The notes beneath the pieces are model-generated. The model searched no databases. It worked only from the letters and a program-made list of their open reading frames with translations, and had not been told where the DNA came from. The position numbers and the translations under genes are program-made. 64,000 nt of DNA from Desulfocucumis sp964643075 (GTDB taxonomy: Bacteria > Bacillota > Desulfotomaculia > Desulfotomaculales > Desulfocucumaceae), in assembly GCA_964643075.1 (NCBI GenBank), contig CAZXQO010000009.1:1-64000 (forward strand), in the 5' to 3' direction. Below are positions 21,784-30,779 of the stretch, piece after piece. The number at the start of each line of letters is the position of its first letter. Position 1 is the stretch's first letter.

Positions 21784-22629
21784 ATGGAACTCAAAGCATA
21801 CGCTAAGATTAACCTTACCCTGGGGATAAAAGGTCTGCGTGCGGACGGCTACCACGAGGTTGAGATGCTGATGCAATCCGTGGGGCTGCATGACTGCCTG
21901 ACTCTTGCCGGCGCTAACGACGGTGCAATTGTTATAGACTCCGATTCAGGGGACATTCCCCCGGGCCCGGAAAACATTGTATATCGGGCGGCTGTTCTAC
22001 TAAGGGATTACACCGGTTGCCAACGTGGTGTAAGGATAAATTTACAGAAAAGCATCCCTGTGGCGGCGGGGCTGGCTGGTGGTTCCACTGATGCAGCAGC
22101 TACTTTAAAAGGTTTGAATGTTGTCTGGGAACTGGGTTTAACGGAAAGGGAGTTGTGTTCCCTGGGGGAAAAACTGGGGGCGGACGTCCCCTTTTGCCTT
22201 TTGGGGGGAACTGTTCTGGCCCGGGGAAAAGGAGAGGTGCTTACTCCCCTGCAAGCGGCAGAGCAAATGGGGGTGGTACTTGTAAAGCCTCCCTTTGGTG
22301 TTTCAACCGCTGCTATATATAAAGCGTATGATGGACTTTCTCCGGGGCCGCAGCCGGATACCGGGGCTATGCTGGAGGCGCTGCACAGCGGCGACGTGTA
22401 CGCCGTATCTGCCTTGCTCTGCAATGCGCTGGAAAGGGTCACGGTGATAATGCATCCAGAAATAATTCATATTAAAAAAACACTGCTGGCTGCCGGGGCC
22501 TGCGGAACATTGATGAGCGGCAGCGGCCCCACGGTTTTCGGGTTGTTTACGGGGTTGAAAGAGGCCGGGGAGGCAGCCGGGAAATTAAATTTCCCGGCGT
22601 ACAGGATTATTGTTACCACAACCCTATAA
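21784..22629 (+). CDS. ispE: 4-diphosphocytidyl-2-C-methyl-D-erythritol kinase
   Basis: 281 residues from ATG 21784; an ATG at 21724 would add a 20-residue leader without homology. It phosphorylates CDP-ME in the MEP isoprenoid pathway. GHMP-kinase motifs are present: AYAKINLTLGI at the N-terminus, the ATP-binding loop PVAAGLAGGSTDAAA, LGADVPFC, and the C-terminal SGSGPTVFGLF. Length fits the family. In B. subtilis ispE also follows yabG, which supports the reading of the interrupted yabG upstream. Confidence 0.95.
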   Translation: MELKAYAKINLTLGIKGLRADGYHEVEMLMQSVGLHDCLTLAGANDGAIVIDSDSGDIPPGPENIVYRAAVLLRDYTGCQRGVRINLQKSIPVAAGLAGGSTDAAATLKGLNVVWELGLTERELCSLGEKLGADVPFCLLGGTVLARGKGEVLTPLQAAEQMGVVLVKPPFGVSTAAIYKAYDGLSPGPQPDTGAMLEALHSGDVYAVSALLCNALERVTVIMHPEIIHIKKTLLAAGACGTLMSGSGPTVFGLFTGLKEAGEAAGKLNFPAYRIIVTTTL

Positions 22630-23027
22630 CCACCGCCCACAACAGTGAGCCTCGAAATCTTTGATTTCGTTATCTGAACTTTCTTAGGTTGGTGACATTC
22701 CTCAGCCCAAAGTCAGGCATTAATTGGGGACATTCCTCCGACCCCATAGCCAAGCCCTATATAGAGGTGTGTGCCCCGACCTTCGAGGACGGGGTCTTAC
22801 AGGCTGTTAGCGAGATAAAAAAGCAGCAATTGGTATTTTTATTCTTGTGTCTCCGCAGTTACGGGGCATATTAATAAATTGACATATGTTTGTTTGCTTG
22901 CACAATTTTGACGGTGCGGTTAAAATAGTTATGTTCGCAGTTCTGACGCCGTAAGCGGATTTATTTTGACAAGTTGGTATATTTATGTTTTTATTAACTA
23001 TATTCCGTAACAAGGAGGAATGCGGTC
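22630..23027. other. Intergenic region: repeat copies then GntR-gene promoter
   Basis: 22690-22815 holds a hairpin-repeat copy (GGGGACATTCCTCCGACCCC...AGAGGTGTGTGCCCC, then the CTTCGAGGACGGGGTCTTACAGGCTGTTAGCGAG end in inverse order to 26250). 22880-23020 is AT-rich with TTGACA boxes at about 22881 and 22968, and the SD AAGGAGG just before 23028. Which TTGACA is used is not clear. Confidence 0.5.
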
Positions 23028-23711
23028 ATGGAAGAACCGAGGCTGGTCCCAATCAGGCTGGATAATTACAAACCACTGCGTGAAATGGTTTTTGAATCAA
23101 TGCGTGAAGCAATTATACAGGGACGCCTTAAGCCTGGTGAACGCCTGATGGAGATACAGCTTGCCGATGAAATGGGCGTAAGCCGCACTCCTATCCGGGA
23201 AGCTATTAGAAAACTGGAACTGGAAGGCTTCGTGGTAATGGTTCCCCGCAAGGGAGCTTTCGTGGCTGGTATATCCGTAAAGGATATTGTAGATGTTTTT
23301 GAGGTTCGGGCGGCCCTGGAGGCGCTGGCGGCAGGGCTGGCAGCGGAAAGGATTACCCCGGACGAACTGGAGGAGCTTGAGCGCTCCCTGGTGGCAATTT
23401 CCGAGGTTAGCACCAAGGACGACATCGACGCCATGGTGGAAACCGATACTAACTTTCACGAGCTTATTTACAGGGCCTCCAGAAATGAGCGGCTTTTTCA
23501 GATCGTAATACATCTCAAGGAGCAAATTCAGCGTTTTCGCACCACATCTCTTTCCCAGCCTGGCCGTTCCAAGGACGCACTGGAGGAACACCGTAAAATG
23601 GTAGAAGCCATCAGCGACCGCAACGTGGAAGTGGCCCAGAATCTGGCCAGGGAGCATATAGAAAACGCGGAACAGAGCATGTTAAACGCCTTGCGGGAGG
23701 ATAAGCAATAA
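23028..23711 (+). CDS. GntR/FadR-family transcriptional regulator (FCD)
   Basis: 227 residues from ATG 23028 (SD AAGGAGGAATG). The N-terminal winged helix (about 18-80) has the GntR signature LKPGERLMEIQLADEMGVSRTPIREAIRKLELEGFV. The FCD all-helical ligand domain (about 90-220) shows the metal-site pattern FEVRAALEALAA...DTNFHELIY...EHRKMVEAI, with Asp/His positions that usually bind Zn or Ni and a carboxylate effector. It overlaps the following nucleotidyltransferase gene by 1 bp, so they are one operon. It sits where purR stands in B. subtilis. Effector unknown. Confidence 0.85.
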   Translation: MEEPRLVPIRLDNYKPLREMVFESMREAIIQGRLKPGERLMEIQLADEMGVSRTPIREAIRKLELEGFVVMVPRKGAFVAGISVKDIVDVFEVRAALEALAAGLAAERITPDELEELERSLVAISEVSTKDDIDAMVETDTNFHELIYRASRNERLFQIVIHLKEQIQRFRTTSLSQPGRSKDALEEHRKMVEAISDRNVEVAQNLAREHIENAEQSMLNALREDKQ

Positions 23712-24460
23712 TGGTGGATGCCCTGGTTCTGGCGGGTAGTCCTAATGACGGGCCGCTTAAGGAGTGCAGCCCGGCCCGTTATGAAGCTCTGATTTCCATC
23801 GGCGGTAAAACCATGGTGGAGTACGTGCTAGATGCGTTAAAGGCGACCGAGAAGATAAACCGGATTGTGGTGGTTGGCCCGACAGAAGAGCTGAAAAAAT
23901 TATTGCCCGGGGATATTACGATGGTTACTGCCGGCCGGGATTTGATGGGTAATCTGCTGGAGGGGCTGAAGTACCTGCCTGGAGCGCAGCGGGTTTTGAT
24001 GGCTACCTGTGATATTCCCATGATTACTACACAAGCCATAGATAATTTTTTGGATCTGTGCAGTAACCGGGAGGCGGATCTTTATTATCCGGTTATCCCC
24101 CGGAGGGAAGTGGAAAAAAATTATCCCTTGACCTGCCGTACCTATGTTAGTTTTAAAGAGGGCCAATACACCGGTGGCAACCTTTTTCTTTTCAACCCGG
24201 CAGTGGTGGAGGGGTGTATGCTCCAGGGCCAGCGGCTGGTGGATGCCAGGAAGAGCCCACTAAGGCTGGGCCGTATGCTGGGATTGACGTTCCTGCTGAA
24301 ATTCCTGCTGCACCGCGTTACTCTGAAAGATGCGGAGGCCCATGCTTCCGGCCTGCTAGGTGTTAAGGGCGCAGTGGTAATCAGTAACTACCCGGAAGTG
24401 GGGGTAGATGTTGATAAACCCAGCGATTTGGACCTGGTTATGGAAAAGCTTGTGGTATAA
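23711..24460 (+). CDS. MobA-like nucleotidyltransferase
   Basis: 249 residues from ATG 23711, start overlapping the GntR stop. GT-A fold NTP transferase: N-terminal VDALVLAGSPNDGP loop, YEALISIGGKTMVEYVLDAL, then VLMATCDIPMIT with the metal Asp, and YTGGNLFLFNP. It would transfer a nucleotidyl group to a phosphorylated sugar, alcohol or cofactor; the substrate is not evident. Its neighbour glmU catalyses a related reaction. It is a single-domain protein without the hexapeptide repeats of GlmU. Regulation by the upstream GntR partner is plausible. Confidence 0.75.
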   Translation: MVDALVLAGSPNDGPLKECSPARYEALISIGGKTMVEYVLDALKATEKINRIVVVGPTEELKKLLPGDITMVTAGRDLMGNLLEGLKYLPGAQRVLMATCDIPMITTQAIDNFLDLCSNREADLYYPVIPRREVEKNYPLTCRTYVSFKEGQYTGGNLFLFNPAVVEGCMLQGQRLVDARKSPLRLGRMLGLTFLLKFLLHRVTLKDAEAHASGLLGVKGAVVISNYPEVGVDVDKPSDLDLVMEKLVV

Positions 24461-24543
24461 GGAAGGGGGACACACCTTCATTGGTTATCTAAATCCTAAA
24501 GTTTTAATAGTTCACGAAGGAAAGTCCCCAACTATGTGAAGCG

Positions 24544-24577
24544 AGGGCCCGGGTTTAAACCCCGGGACCCTTTTTTT
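24544..24577 (+). terminator. Rho-independent terminator
   Basis: AGGG-C-CCGGG, loop, CCCGGG-A-CCC with T7 immediately after. It lies downstream of the nucleotidyltransferase gene. A degraded hairpin-repeat copy (GGGGGACACACCTT...AAAGTCCCC) lies just before it at 24465-24530. Confidence 0.8.
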
Positions 24578-24741
24578 CATCGTTCAGGAAAGTATATGTT
24601 GCTTTAACGTATTAAATATTATCCAAGTGGACAGTACGGGCATCATCGGTAGTGCTGGCATTCACCGCCCTTGTATTTGCCTTTTTAAATATGCATACAA
24701 AAAAATGCTTTGGTCATCCTAATGGTTGAGGTGAAAGCTCA

Positions 24742-25251
24742 GTGGTTAAAATCAAAGATCGTATCCTGTTAGGCACCCTTGGTGGGACGTTATCTGCGTT
24801 CGCAGCTAGAATACTTAATAGGATTAACTATAATAAGGGACTGACCGATATAAGGTACAACCAATTGGCAGCCCATTTAATGCTTCCTAAGAGTAAAACC
24901 AAAACCACATCTGGTATATTGCTTGGAGCAATTGTCAATAACATCAATGTAGCTGCCAATGGGGTAATGCTTACCTACATCCTGTCCGCAACAGGCAAGG
25001 ATCACGCAATCTTAAAGGGCATGGGTGCAGGTGCATTTTCATGGGTCGTGGTCGACGGACTGGTGGCAAGCCATGTGCTTAAGGTCAAGAGCGGAAAACC
25101 AATAGGTCCAATTGTCCATTTAGCGGAGCATCTCTTTTATGGAGCTTTATGTGCAACATTCATAACGCAATTTGGGGATGATAGTCTTTTTCCTCCCAAA
25201 GAAGAAAAGCCTTTAGAAAGAACTCCTTTGGTGCACACCGGAATAAATTAG
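24742..25251 (+). CDS. Hypothetical membrane protein
   Basis: 169 residues from GTG 24742 (SD GAGGTG). Three or four hydrophobic segments: GTLGGTLSAFAARIL, ILLGAIVNNINVAANGVMLTYIL, MGAGAFSWVVVDGLVASHV and LAEHLFYGALCATFITQF. Small-residue-rich helices suggest helix packing in the membrane. No family recognised. Followed by a hairpin (25345) identical in stem to one in the yabG element. Confidence 0.6.
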   Translation: MVKIKDRILLGTLGGTLSAFAARILNRINYNKGLTDIRYNQLAAHLMLPKSKTKTTSGILLGAIVNNINVAANGVMLTYILSATGKDHAILKGMGAGAFSWVVVDGLVASHVLKVKSGKPIGPIVHLAEHLFYGALCATFITQFGDDSLFPPKEEKPLERTPLVHTGIN

Positions 25252-25344
25252 ACTGTCGATTCGAAAGAAGTGATTTATGGTAACCTGAAATAGAACATAG
25301 CGATTAGCAAGTTAGAAGTTTATAACGCACTCCAAATATGTAAT

Positions 25345-25374
25345 GCAGCACCGGCTCAATGAAACCGGTGCTGC
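25345..25374 (+). terminator. Hairpin, near copy of 2852-2881
   Basis: GCAGCACCGG (25345-25354), loop CTCAATGAAA, CCGGTGCTGC (25365-25374). Same stem as at 2852-2881. Confidence 0.5.
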
Positions 25375-25433
25375 ACACAATGTTTATATAGCGAAATAAA
25401 AGATATTATGCTAGAAGGGGGTTAAAATTAGCA

Positions 25434-25677
25434 TATTCTTTTAATCCTCAACCTTCATAGTATATCCAAGGTTATCGTGCCGGGTATCTATATACAGGGT
25501 TCCGTCGGATTGGAGACTTGCATACATCACGTCGGCGGTTATTTAAAGCAATTTGGCCTTTAGTGCTATTGATCACGCCTCTCAAATCTTGAGTTGATTG
25601 AATGTAACATTTATTATTGACTTTAAAACGAATTATGATTGTTCTATCAGTTCTTTTTTCTTCCTTTGTACATGGGA
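25434..25677 (-). pseudogene. Decayed ORF, frameshifted
   Basis: Minus-strand reading gives GVLIPCTKEEKRTDRTIIIRFKVNNKCYIQSTQDLRGVINSTKGQIA in one frame, then ITADVMYASLQSDGTLYIDTRHDNLGYTMKVED ending at a stop in another frame. The two halves look like one former protein split by a frameshift near 25540. No family recognised. Confidence 0.4.
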
Positions 25678-25818
25678 TTAATACCCCATCTCCTTTAATA
25701 TGCTTGATAAAGTACGCAAGCGTTCACCAATAAGCTCATCGTCATTACTAAGAACCTGGCCGAATAACTTAATATCCTCATCTATCTTCTCATTGTCAGT
25801 GCATACAGCTACTGTCAT
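25678..25818 (-). CDS. Small hypothetical protein
   Basis: 46 residues on the minus strand from ATG 25818 to TAA at 25678 (MTVAVCTDNEKIDEDIKLFG...LRTLSSILKEMGY). It begins a few bases after the stop of the broken DUF6530-like gene and its end overlaps the next decayed frame, so it may be a surviving member of a decaying operon. No motif recognised. Confidence 0.4.
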   Translation of the reverse strand: MTVAVCTDNEKIDEDIKLFGQVLSNDDELIGERLRTLSSILKEMGY

Positions 25819-25822
25819 AGCA

Positions 25823-26120
25823 TCACCCTGTAAAACCTATTCTGTCAATAACAGGTTTTTCGGTATCATATAACTTTTCATACCGATAAGCCTCTTGAAA
25901 ATGAAGTTTTGCTCTGCAAACGAGAATTGCAAGGTCAAACACACGGTGAAGCGGTAATTCCTCAGACTGTCTAGACCATTTTTCTCCTGTGTGCCTCCAT
26001 ACTTTAGCTGAAATATCTACCTTGCCTCGGTCATTCCACTGAGCTGATCTTTTGCGTCGGTATTATAAGTGTATCTGCCATCAACATTTTCATAATTGTC
26101 AGATACAATAAGGCCACCCG
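25823..26120 (-). pseudogene. DUF6530-like gene with frameshift
   Basis: Minus strand. VSDNYENVDGRYTYNTDAKD lies in one frame; then AQWNDRGKVDISAKVWRHTGEKWSRQSEELPLHRVFDLAILVCRAKLHF...IDRIGFTG continues in another to the stop at 25823. The switch lies at about 26025-26040. Together they read like a DUF6530 family protein. Function unknown even when intact. Confidence 0.5.
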
Positions 26121-26244
26121 TTTTACGGGTGGTCATGACTTTGGACATTTTCCGGCGGGACAATTCAAAACCAGCGAAAGATGGTAAGGAACATTAAACA
26201 TTTCATGGTTGGTAAAATTATGTAATAATTTTGTTAAATGGCTA

Positions 26245-26437
26245 TTATCTCGCTAACAGCCTGTAAGACCCCGTCCTCGAAGGTTTGGGATCAACAGGTT
26301 GTAAAGCTCGTTTAGTTGGGGACATTCCTCTGACACTAAATCCAGACTCCAAAGAGAGGTGTGTCCTCCTTTATGCGCTCGCTCTAAGGGTTTGGTAGGG
26401 AAATAACCCCTTCCGAACCCAAGGCTCACTTATATTA
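26245..26437. repeat. Dispersed intergenic hairpin repeat in front of ilvA
   Basis: Near copy of 21222-21395: CTAACAGCCTGTAAGACCCC..., GGGGACATTCCTCTGACAC, AGAGGTGTGTCC, AATAACCCCTTCCGAA, AAGGCTCACTTAT. Confidence 0.7.
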
Positions 26438-26458
26438 TAGTGTTATGGAGGGTTAGTC

Positions 26459-27676
26459 ATGGCTGAGGATTTAATTACCCTGGACATGGTGTACACGGCC
26501 AGGCGGCGGCTGCAAGGAATTATATATACCACGCCCCTGGACTATTCGGCACTGTTCAGCCGTCTGGCCGGGGCAAATGTATATTTGAAACTGGAGAATA
26601 TGCAGAAGACGGGCTCATTCAAAATTCGTGGCGCATTTAATAAAATTGCGGGGCTTTCCTCCGGGGCAGGAGAACTGGGCGTGATAGCCGCCTCAGCCGG
26701 CAATCACGCCCAGGGGGTGTCCTATGCTGCTACCCGGGCGGGGATCAAATCACTGATCGTTATGCCCGAGGGCGCACCGCTGTCCAAAATCGCTGCCACG
26801 GAAGGGTATGGAGCGAAGGTGGTGCTTTACGGGCAGGGCTATGACGATGCCTATCGCCGGGCGCTGGAAATCCAGGCGGAAACCGGGGCGGCTTTAGTGC
26901 ACGGCTTTGATGACCCGGAAATTATTGCGGGCCAGGGAACCGTTGCCCTGGAGATAATAGATCAACTGGAGGGTCTGGAGGCGGTGGTGGTTCCAGCCGG
27001 CGGCGGAGGATTGCTGGCTGGGGTGGCGTTTACGATGAAATCCTTGAAACCCTCCGTGAAAGTCATAGGAGTGCAGGCCCGGGGGGCACCAGCCATATAC
27101 ATGGCCAAAAAAAACGGAGGTACGGCAGATCTGCCAGCCACCGCCACCATAGCGGACGGCATCAGCGTACGGGTACCGGGCCGGCTGACTATGGAAATAA
27201 TAAATAAATATGTGGACGACATACTACTGGTGGATGACGAGCAGATATCCATGACTATGCTCATGCTGCTGGAACGCTCCAAGGTAATGGCTGAGGGGGC
27301 TGGCGCTACCGGGTTGGCGGCGGTAATCAAGGGTCTGCCGGAACTAAAAGGTTTAAATGTGGCCACCTTAATCAGCGGAGGCAACATTGACGTTAATGTC
27401 CTTTCTAATATAATTGAAAGAGGTCTCGTCAAATCCGGGCGGAGGCTAAAAATTAGGACGGTACTCCCGGATCGACCTGGTAGCCTGATTAAAGTTTTAT
27501 CTCTCTTGGCAGAGCACCGGGCCAACATAATATATATCAATCATGACCGTACCAGACCCCAGGTACCCCTGAAGCAGGCCGAGGTAGTAATGGACCTGGA
27601 AACGGAAAACCATGGCCATCTGGAACGAATTATAAGTGCTTTAACCGCGGCAGGCCTCAATTCTGAAATATTATAA
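26459..27676 (+). CDS. ilvA: Threonine ammonia-lyase with C-terminal ACT domain
   Basis: 405 residues from ATG 26459 (SD GGAGGG). A PLP fold-type II enzyme: Schiff-base Lys in KTGSFKIRGA, the NHAQG turn (SAGNHAQGV), the phosphate-binding loop VVPAGGGGLLAGV, and a late SGGN. Residues about 330-405 form one ACT domain (KIRTVLPDRPGSLIKVLSLLAEHRANI). Its length fits the single-ACT IlvA of Clostridia (about 400), shorter than the two-ACT E. coli enzyme. It deaminates threonine to 2-oxobutyrate for isoleucine synthesis or catabolism. No T-box was found upstream; the leader holds the dispersed repeat. Confidence 0.9.
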   Translation: MAEDLITLDMVYTARRRLQGIIYTTPLDYSALFSRLAGANVYLKLENMQKTGSFKIRGAFNKIAGLSSGAGELGVIAASAGNHAQGVSYAATRAGIKSLIVMPEGAPLSKIAATEGYGAKVVLYGQGYDDAYRRALEIQAETGAALVHGFDDPEIIAGQGTVALEIIDQLEGLEAVVVPAGGGGLLAGVAFTMKSLKPSVKVIGVQARGAPAIYMAKKNGGTADLPATATIADGISVRVPGRLTMEIINKYVDDILLVDDEQISMTMLMLLERSKVMAEGAGATGLAAVIKGLPELKGLNVATLISGGNIDVNVLSNIIERGLVKSGRRLKIRTVLPDRPGSLIKVLSLLAEHRANIIYINHDRTRPQVPLKQAEVVMDLETENHGHLERIISALTAAGLNSEIL

Positions 27677-27714
27677 ATTTTTTGAATTATTTTTTTTAAA
27701 TTTTTTGGTATAGT

Positions 27715-27743
27715 GAAGGATTTTTTACGGCAATGGAGAAATT
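27715..27743 (+). promoter_or_regulatory. Sigma-H-like promoter of spoVG
   Basis: GAAGGATTT (27715-27723), 11-nt spacer, GGAGAAATT (27735-27743). This fits the sigma-H consensus (RnAGGAwWW, 11-12, RnnGAATWW) with one mismatch in the -10. spoVG is the classical sigma-H target in B. subtilis. Confidence 0.6.
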
Positions 27744-27797
27744 AACCAATAATGCCAAAAGCGGAGAAATTATTGGGAAGGTGGTGAGGGGATTAGT

Positions 27798-28052
27798 ATG
27801 GTAGTTACCGATGTTAGGGTGCGTAAAGTCTTAGCGGAAGGCAAAATGAAGGCAATTGTTTCGGTAACCCTTGACGATATGTTCGTCATACACGACGTCA
27901 AAGTTGTGGAGGGCCAGAACGGACTTTTTGTAGCTATGCCCAGCAGAAAAACACCTGATGGCGAATTTCGGGATATAGCGCACCCCATCACTTCCTCAGC
28001 CCGGGAAATTATTCAGAATGCAGTACTACAGGCTTATGAGGCCGCCATTTGA
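27798..28052 (+). CDS. spoVG: Septation/sporulation regulator SpoVG
   Basis: 84 residues from ATG 27798. Almost the full family length: VTDVRVRKVLAEGKMKAIVSVTLDDMFVIHDVKVVEG, NGLFVAMPSRKTPDGEFRDIAHPI and a C-terminal helix. SpoVG is a small nucleic-acid-binding regulator of septation and sporulation. Own promoter upstream (27715-27743) and terminator downstream (28072-28096), so it is monocistronic. Position before glmU is conserved in Firmicutes. Confidence 0.97.
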   Translation: MVVTDVRVRKVLAEGKMKAIVSVTLDDMFVIHDVKVVEGQNGLFVAMPSRKTPDGEFRDIAHPITSSAREIIQNAVLQAYEAAI

Positions 28053-28071
28053 ATAATATATTGTGTATTGT

Positions 28072-28096
28072 AGGGAGCAGAAGCTCTCTTTTTTAT
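28072..28096 (+). terminator. Rho-independent terminator of spoVG
   Basis: GGGAGC, loop AGAA, GCTCTC, then TTTTTTATTTTT. Confidence 0.85.
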
Positions 28097-28212
28097 TTTT
28101 AGCACCTAAATATAACCCGGGACAGAGGAAAACATCATTTTTTGTTGAATAAATATTTTTTGTTGGGTAAATAAAGGTTGAATAAAGAATGCCGGGTAAA
28201 AATAAGAAATAA

Positions 28213-28279
28213 GGTAAGAGGACACACCTCTATTTGGGGCCTGGCTTTGGGGGCAGAGGTAATGTCCCCAACTTATATA
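28213..28279. repeat. Dispersed hairpin repeat, inverse orientation
   Basis: GAGGACACACCTCTATTTGGGGCCTGGC...AGAGGTAATGTCCCCAAC is the reverse complement of the family at 61110-61215, placed between spoVG and glmU. Confidence 0.65.
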
Positions 28280-28301
28280 TTGTGAACAGGGGGACTTTTT
28301 A

Positions 28302-29675
28302 ATGAGTCTGGCGGCGGTGGTGTTGGCCGCGGGCAAGGGTACCAGGATGAAATCAGATTTGCCCAAGGTTTTACATAAAGTATGCGGACTGCCCATGATC
28401 AACCATGTGCTAAATGCGGTGGAAGGGGCCGGGGCAGATAGAAGGGTAGCCGTAGTGGGTTTTGGCGGAGAACTGGTGGCTGGGAAAATTCGGGAGAGAG
28501 CGGAGACGGTCTTCCAGCAAAGCCAGTTGGGAACAGCCCATGCCTTGCTGCAGGCTGCAGGTCTCCTGCAAAACTTTAAAGGTAAGATTTTGGTGGTTTG
28601 TGGCGACACGCCACTGATTACAGCGCAAACACTGCAGGATTTGGTGGCCTACCACGGGCAAACCGGGGCCAGGGCTACGGTGCTTACTGCCGTGCTGCCG
28701 GATCCGGGGGGGTACGGCAGGGTAATCCGGGATCAAAGTGGCAACGTTATACGCATAGTGGAGCAGAAGGACGCAGATGCCGGAGAATTGGCGGTCAAAG
28801 AAATAAACACGGGTATTTACTGCTTTAATAGTGAGGGGATTTTTGCAGCATTGTCCGATTTGACTCCGGATAATGCTCAGCATGAATATTACCTCACGGA
28901 TATAATCGAAAGCTATGTAGGATCAGGAGACAAGGTGGGGGCTTTGCCCGTAGTCAACGCTGTGGAAATAATGGGCATTAATGATCGTTGCCAACTGGCG
29001 GAGGCCGAAGGAGTGTTGCGCAGGCGGATGCTGGAGAAGATTATGCTATCCGGGGTAACTGTTTTGGATCCTTCAACCACCTACGTAGATAGTGGGGTGG
29101 AAATAGGCCGGGACAGTGTCATATACCCCAATACCTTCCTGGAAGGCGATTGCCGTATGGGGGAGAGGTGCTTTCTGGGTCCCGGCGCCCACCTGATCGG
29201 TGCAACGCTGGGTACTGATGTAACGGTGCGCTATTCGGTGGTGGATGGCAGCGAGGTGGCCGATGGCTGCATTATAGGCCCCTATGCCTACATCAGGCCG
29301 GGTTGCGAACTGGGCAGGAAGGTCAAGGTGGGAGATTTCGTAGAATTGAAAAAAGCTAAAATTGGTGACGGAAGCAAGGTTCCCCACCTCAGCTATGTGG
29401 GGGATGCGGTTCTCGGTAAAGGGGTCAATATCGGGGCCGGCACCATTACCTGCAATTATGACGGGGTAAATAAATGGCCTACACTTATCGGCGACGATGC
29501 CTTTATAGGCAGCAACACCAACCTGGTGGCACCGGTCAGGGTGGGTGAGGGGGCTGTAACCGGGGCTGGCTCCACCATAAACAAAGATGTCCCGCCCGGG
29601 GCCCTGGGGGTGGCCAGGGGCCGCCAGCAGAATATACCGGATTGGAAAAAACGGATGCGGGCCGGTAAAGAATGA
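28302..29675 (+). CDS. glmU: Bifunctional N-acetylglucosamine-1-P uridyltransferase / glucosamine-1-P acetyltransferase
   Basis: 457 residues from ATG 28302. The N-terminal pyrophosphorylase domain (1-230) carries AAVVLAAGKGTRMKSDLPKVLH, the QLGTAHAL motif and VVCGDTPLI. The C-terminal left-handed beta helix (about 250-455) has hexapeptide repeats, the GPYAYIRPG and FVELKKAKIGDGSKVPHLSYVGDA acetyltransferase motifs, and GAGTITCNYDG. It makes UDP-GlcNAc for the wall. Conserved position between spoVG and prs. Complete. Confidence 0.97.
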   Translation: MSLAAVVLAAGKGTRMKSDLPKVLHKVCGLPMINHVLNAVEGAGADRRVAVVGFGGELVAGKIRERAETVFQQSQLGTAHALLQAAGLLQNFKGKILVVCGDTPLITAQTLQDLVAYHGQTGARATVLTAVLPDPGGYGRVIRDQSGNVIRIVEQKDADAGELAVKEINTGIYCFNSEGIFAALSDLTPDNAQHEYYLTDIIESYVGSGDKVGALPVVNAVEIMGINDRCQLAEAEGVLRRRMLEKIMLSGVTVLDPSTTYVDSGVEIGRDSVIYPNTFLEGDCRMGERCFLGPGAHLIGATLGTDVTVRYSVVDGSEVADGCIIGPYAYIRPGCELGRKVKVGDFVELKKAKIGDGSKVPHLSYVGDAVLGKGVNIGAGTITCNYDGVNKWPTLIGDDAFIGSNTNLVAPVRVGEGAVTGAGSTINKDVPPGALGVARGRQQNIPDWKKRMRAGKE

Positions 29676-29807
29676 TATAAACCGCATTCCTGCTTAACCG
29701 GTTCCTGAATAGTTGAATAAAGTGTATGTAAGATTGTTTGGTTTATGAAAATTTTAAAGTAACAAGAGTACGTTCCCCTCATTTTGTTTCTGGAGGTAAC
29801 AACGCAG

Positions 29808-30758
29808 ATGTCATCACGAAAAAGGCTCAAAATTTTTAGCGGTAACGCCAATCCCCAACTGGCAGAGGAAATAGCCAATTATTTGGGTGTTTCCGTGGGT
29901 GCGGCCAAGGTTACCCGTTTTTCCGACGGTGAAATACAGGTCAAAATTAATGAAAGCGTCCGCGGCGCTGACGTGTTTATAATTCAGCCCACCAGCCAGC
30001 CCGTGAACGAGCACCTGATGGAACTTCTGGTAATGGTAGACGCGGCAAGAAGGGCTTCGGCCAGGAGGATAACAGCGGTTTTACCCTATTACGGATATGC
30101 CAGGCAGGACCGCAAAACCAGGGCCCGGGACCCCATTACCGCCAAACTGGTGGCCAACTTGCTAACGGCCAGCGGAGCCCGCAGGGTAATCACCATGGAT
30201 CTGCATGCGGGCCAGATACAGGGTTTTTTTGACATACCGGTGGACCACCTGCCGGGGGTGCCCATACTGGCCCAGTATTTCCTCCAGAATAAATTGGATA
30301 ACGTGGTGGTTGTATCCCCCGACCTGGGCGGGGTGACCAGGGCCAGGGATATGGCAGAACGCATCGGTGCTCCCATCGCCATCATAGATAAACGCAGGCC
30401 CGAGCCTAACGTGGCCGAGGTGATGAACATAATCGGGGCTATCCAGGGTAAGACGGTAATCATGATTGACGACATCATCGATACTGCCGGGACAATTAAC
30501 CAGGGCGCCATCGCGCTAAAAAAATGGGGAGCCGGGGATATCTACATTTGCTGTACCCACGCTGTACTTAGCGGTCCTGCCCTGAGTCGCCTCCAGGAAG
30601 CCCCCATCAAGGAAGTACTGGTCACCAATACCATAGTAGTCCCCGCTTCAAAAATAATTTCCAAAATGAAGGTTCTTTCCGTAGCCCCGCTGCTGGGCGA
30701 GGCCATCATCAGGATTCATGAGGACTTAAGTGTTAGTAAGCTCTTTGACGACAAATAA
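29808..30758 (+). CDS. prs: Ribose-phosphate pyrophosphokinase (PRPP synthetase)
   Basis: 316 residues from ATG 29808 (SD CTGGAGG, 29790-29796); the TTG at 29784 precedes the SD. It makes PRPP from ribose-5-P and ATP. Class I features: SGNANPQLAEEIANYLG, FSDGEIQVKI, the catalytic flexible loop YARQDRKTRARDPITAK, MDLHAGQIQGFF, and the PRPP-binding loop VIMIDDIIDTAGT. The length (about 316) is standard. Follows glmU as in B. subtilis. Confidence 0.97.
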   Translation: MSSRKRLKIFSGNANPQLAEEIANYLGVSVGAAKVTRFSDGEIQVKINESVRGADVFIIQPTSQPVNEHLMELLVMVDAARRASARRITAVLPYYGYARQDRKTRARDPITAKLVANLLTASGARRVITMDLHAGQIQGFFDIPVDHLPGVPILAQYFLQNKLDNVVVVSPDLGGVTRARDMAERIGAPIAIIDKRRPEPNVAEVMNIIGAIQGKTVIMIDDIIDTAGTINQGAIALKKWGAGDIYICCTHAVLSGPALSRLQEAPIKEVLVTNTIVVPASKIISKMKVLSVAPLLGEAIIRIHEDLSVSKLFDDK

Positions 30759-30779
30759 AGAGCAGCATTTAGGAGGGGC

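Noticed and set aside
24658..24730. 30-aa hydrophobic micro-ORF (VLAFTALVFAFLNMHTKKC)
   Set aside because: No SD or other support.
26140..26458. T-box leader in front of ilvA
   Set aside because: No T-box consensus; the space is filled by the dispersed repeat.
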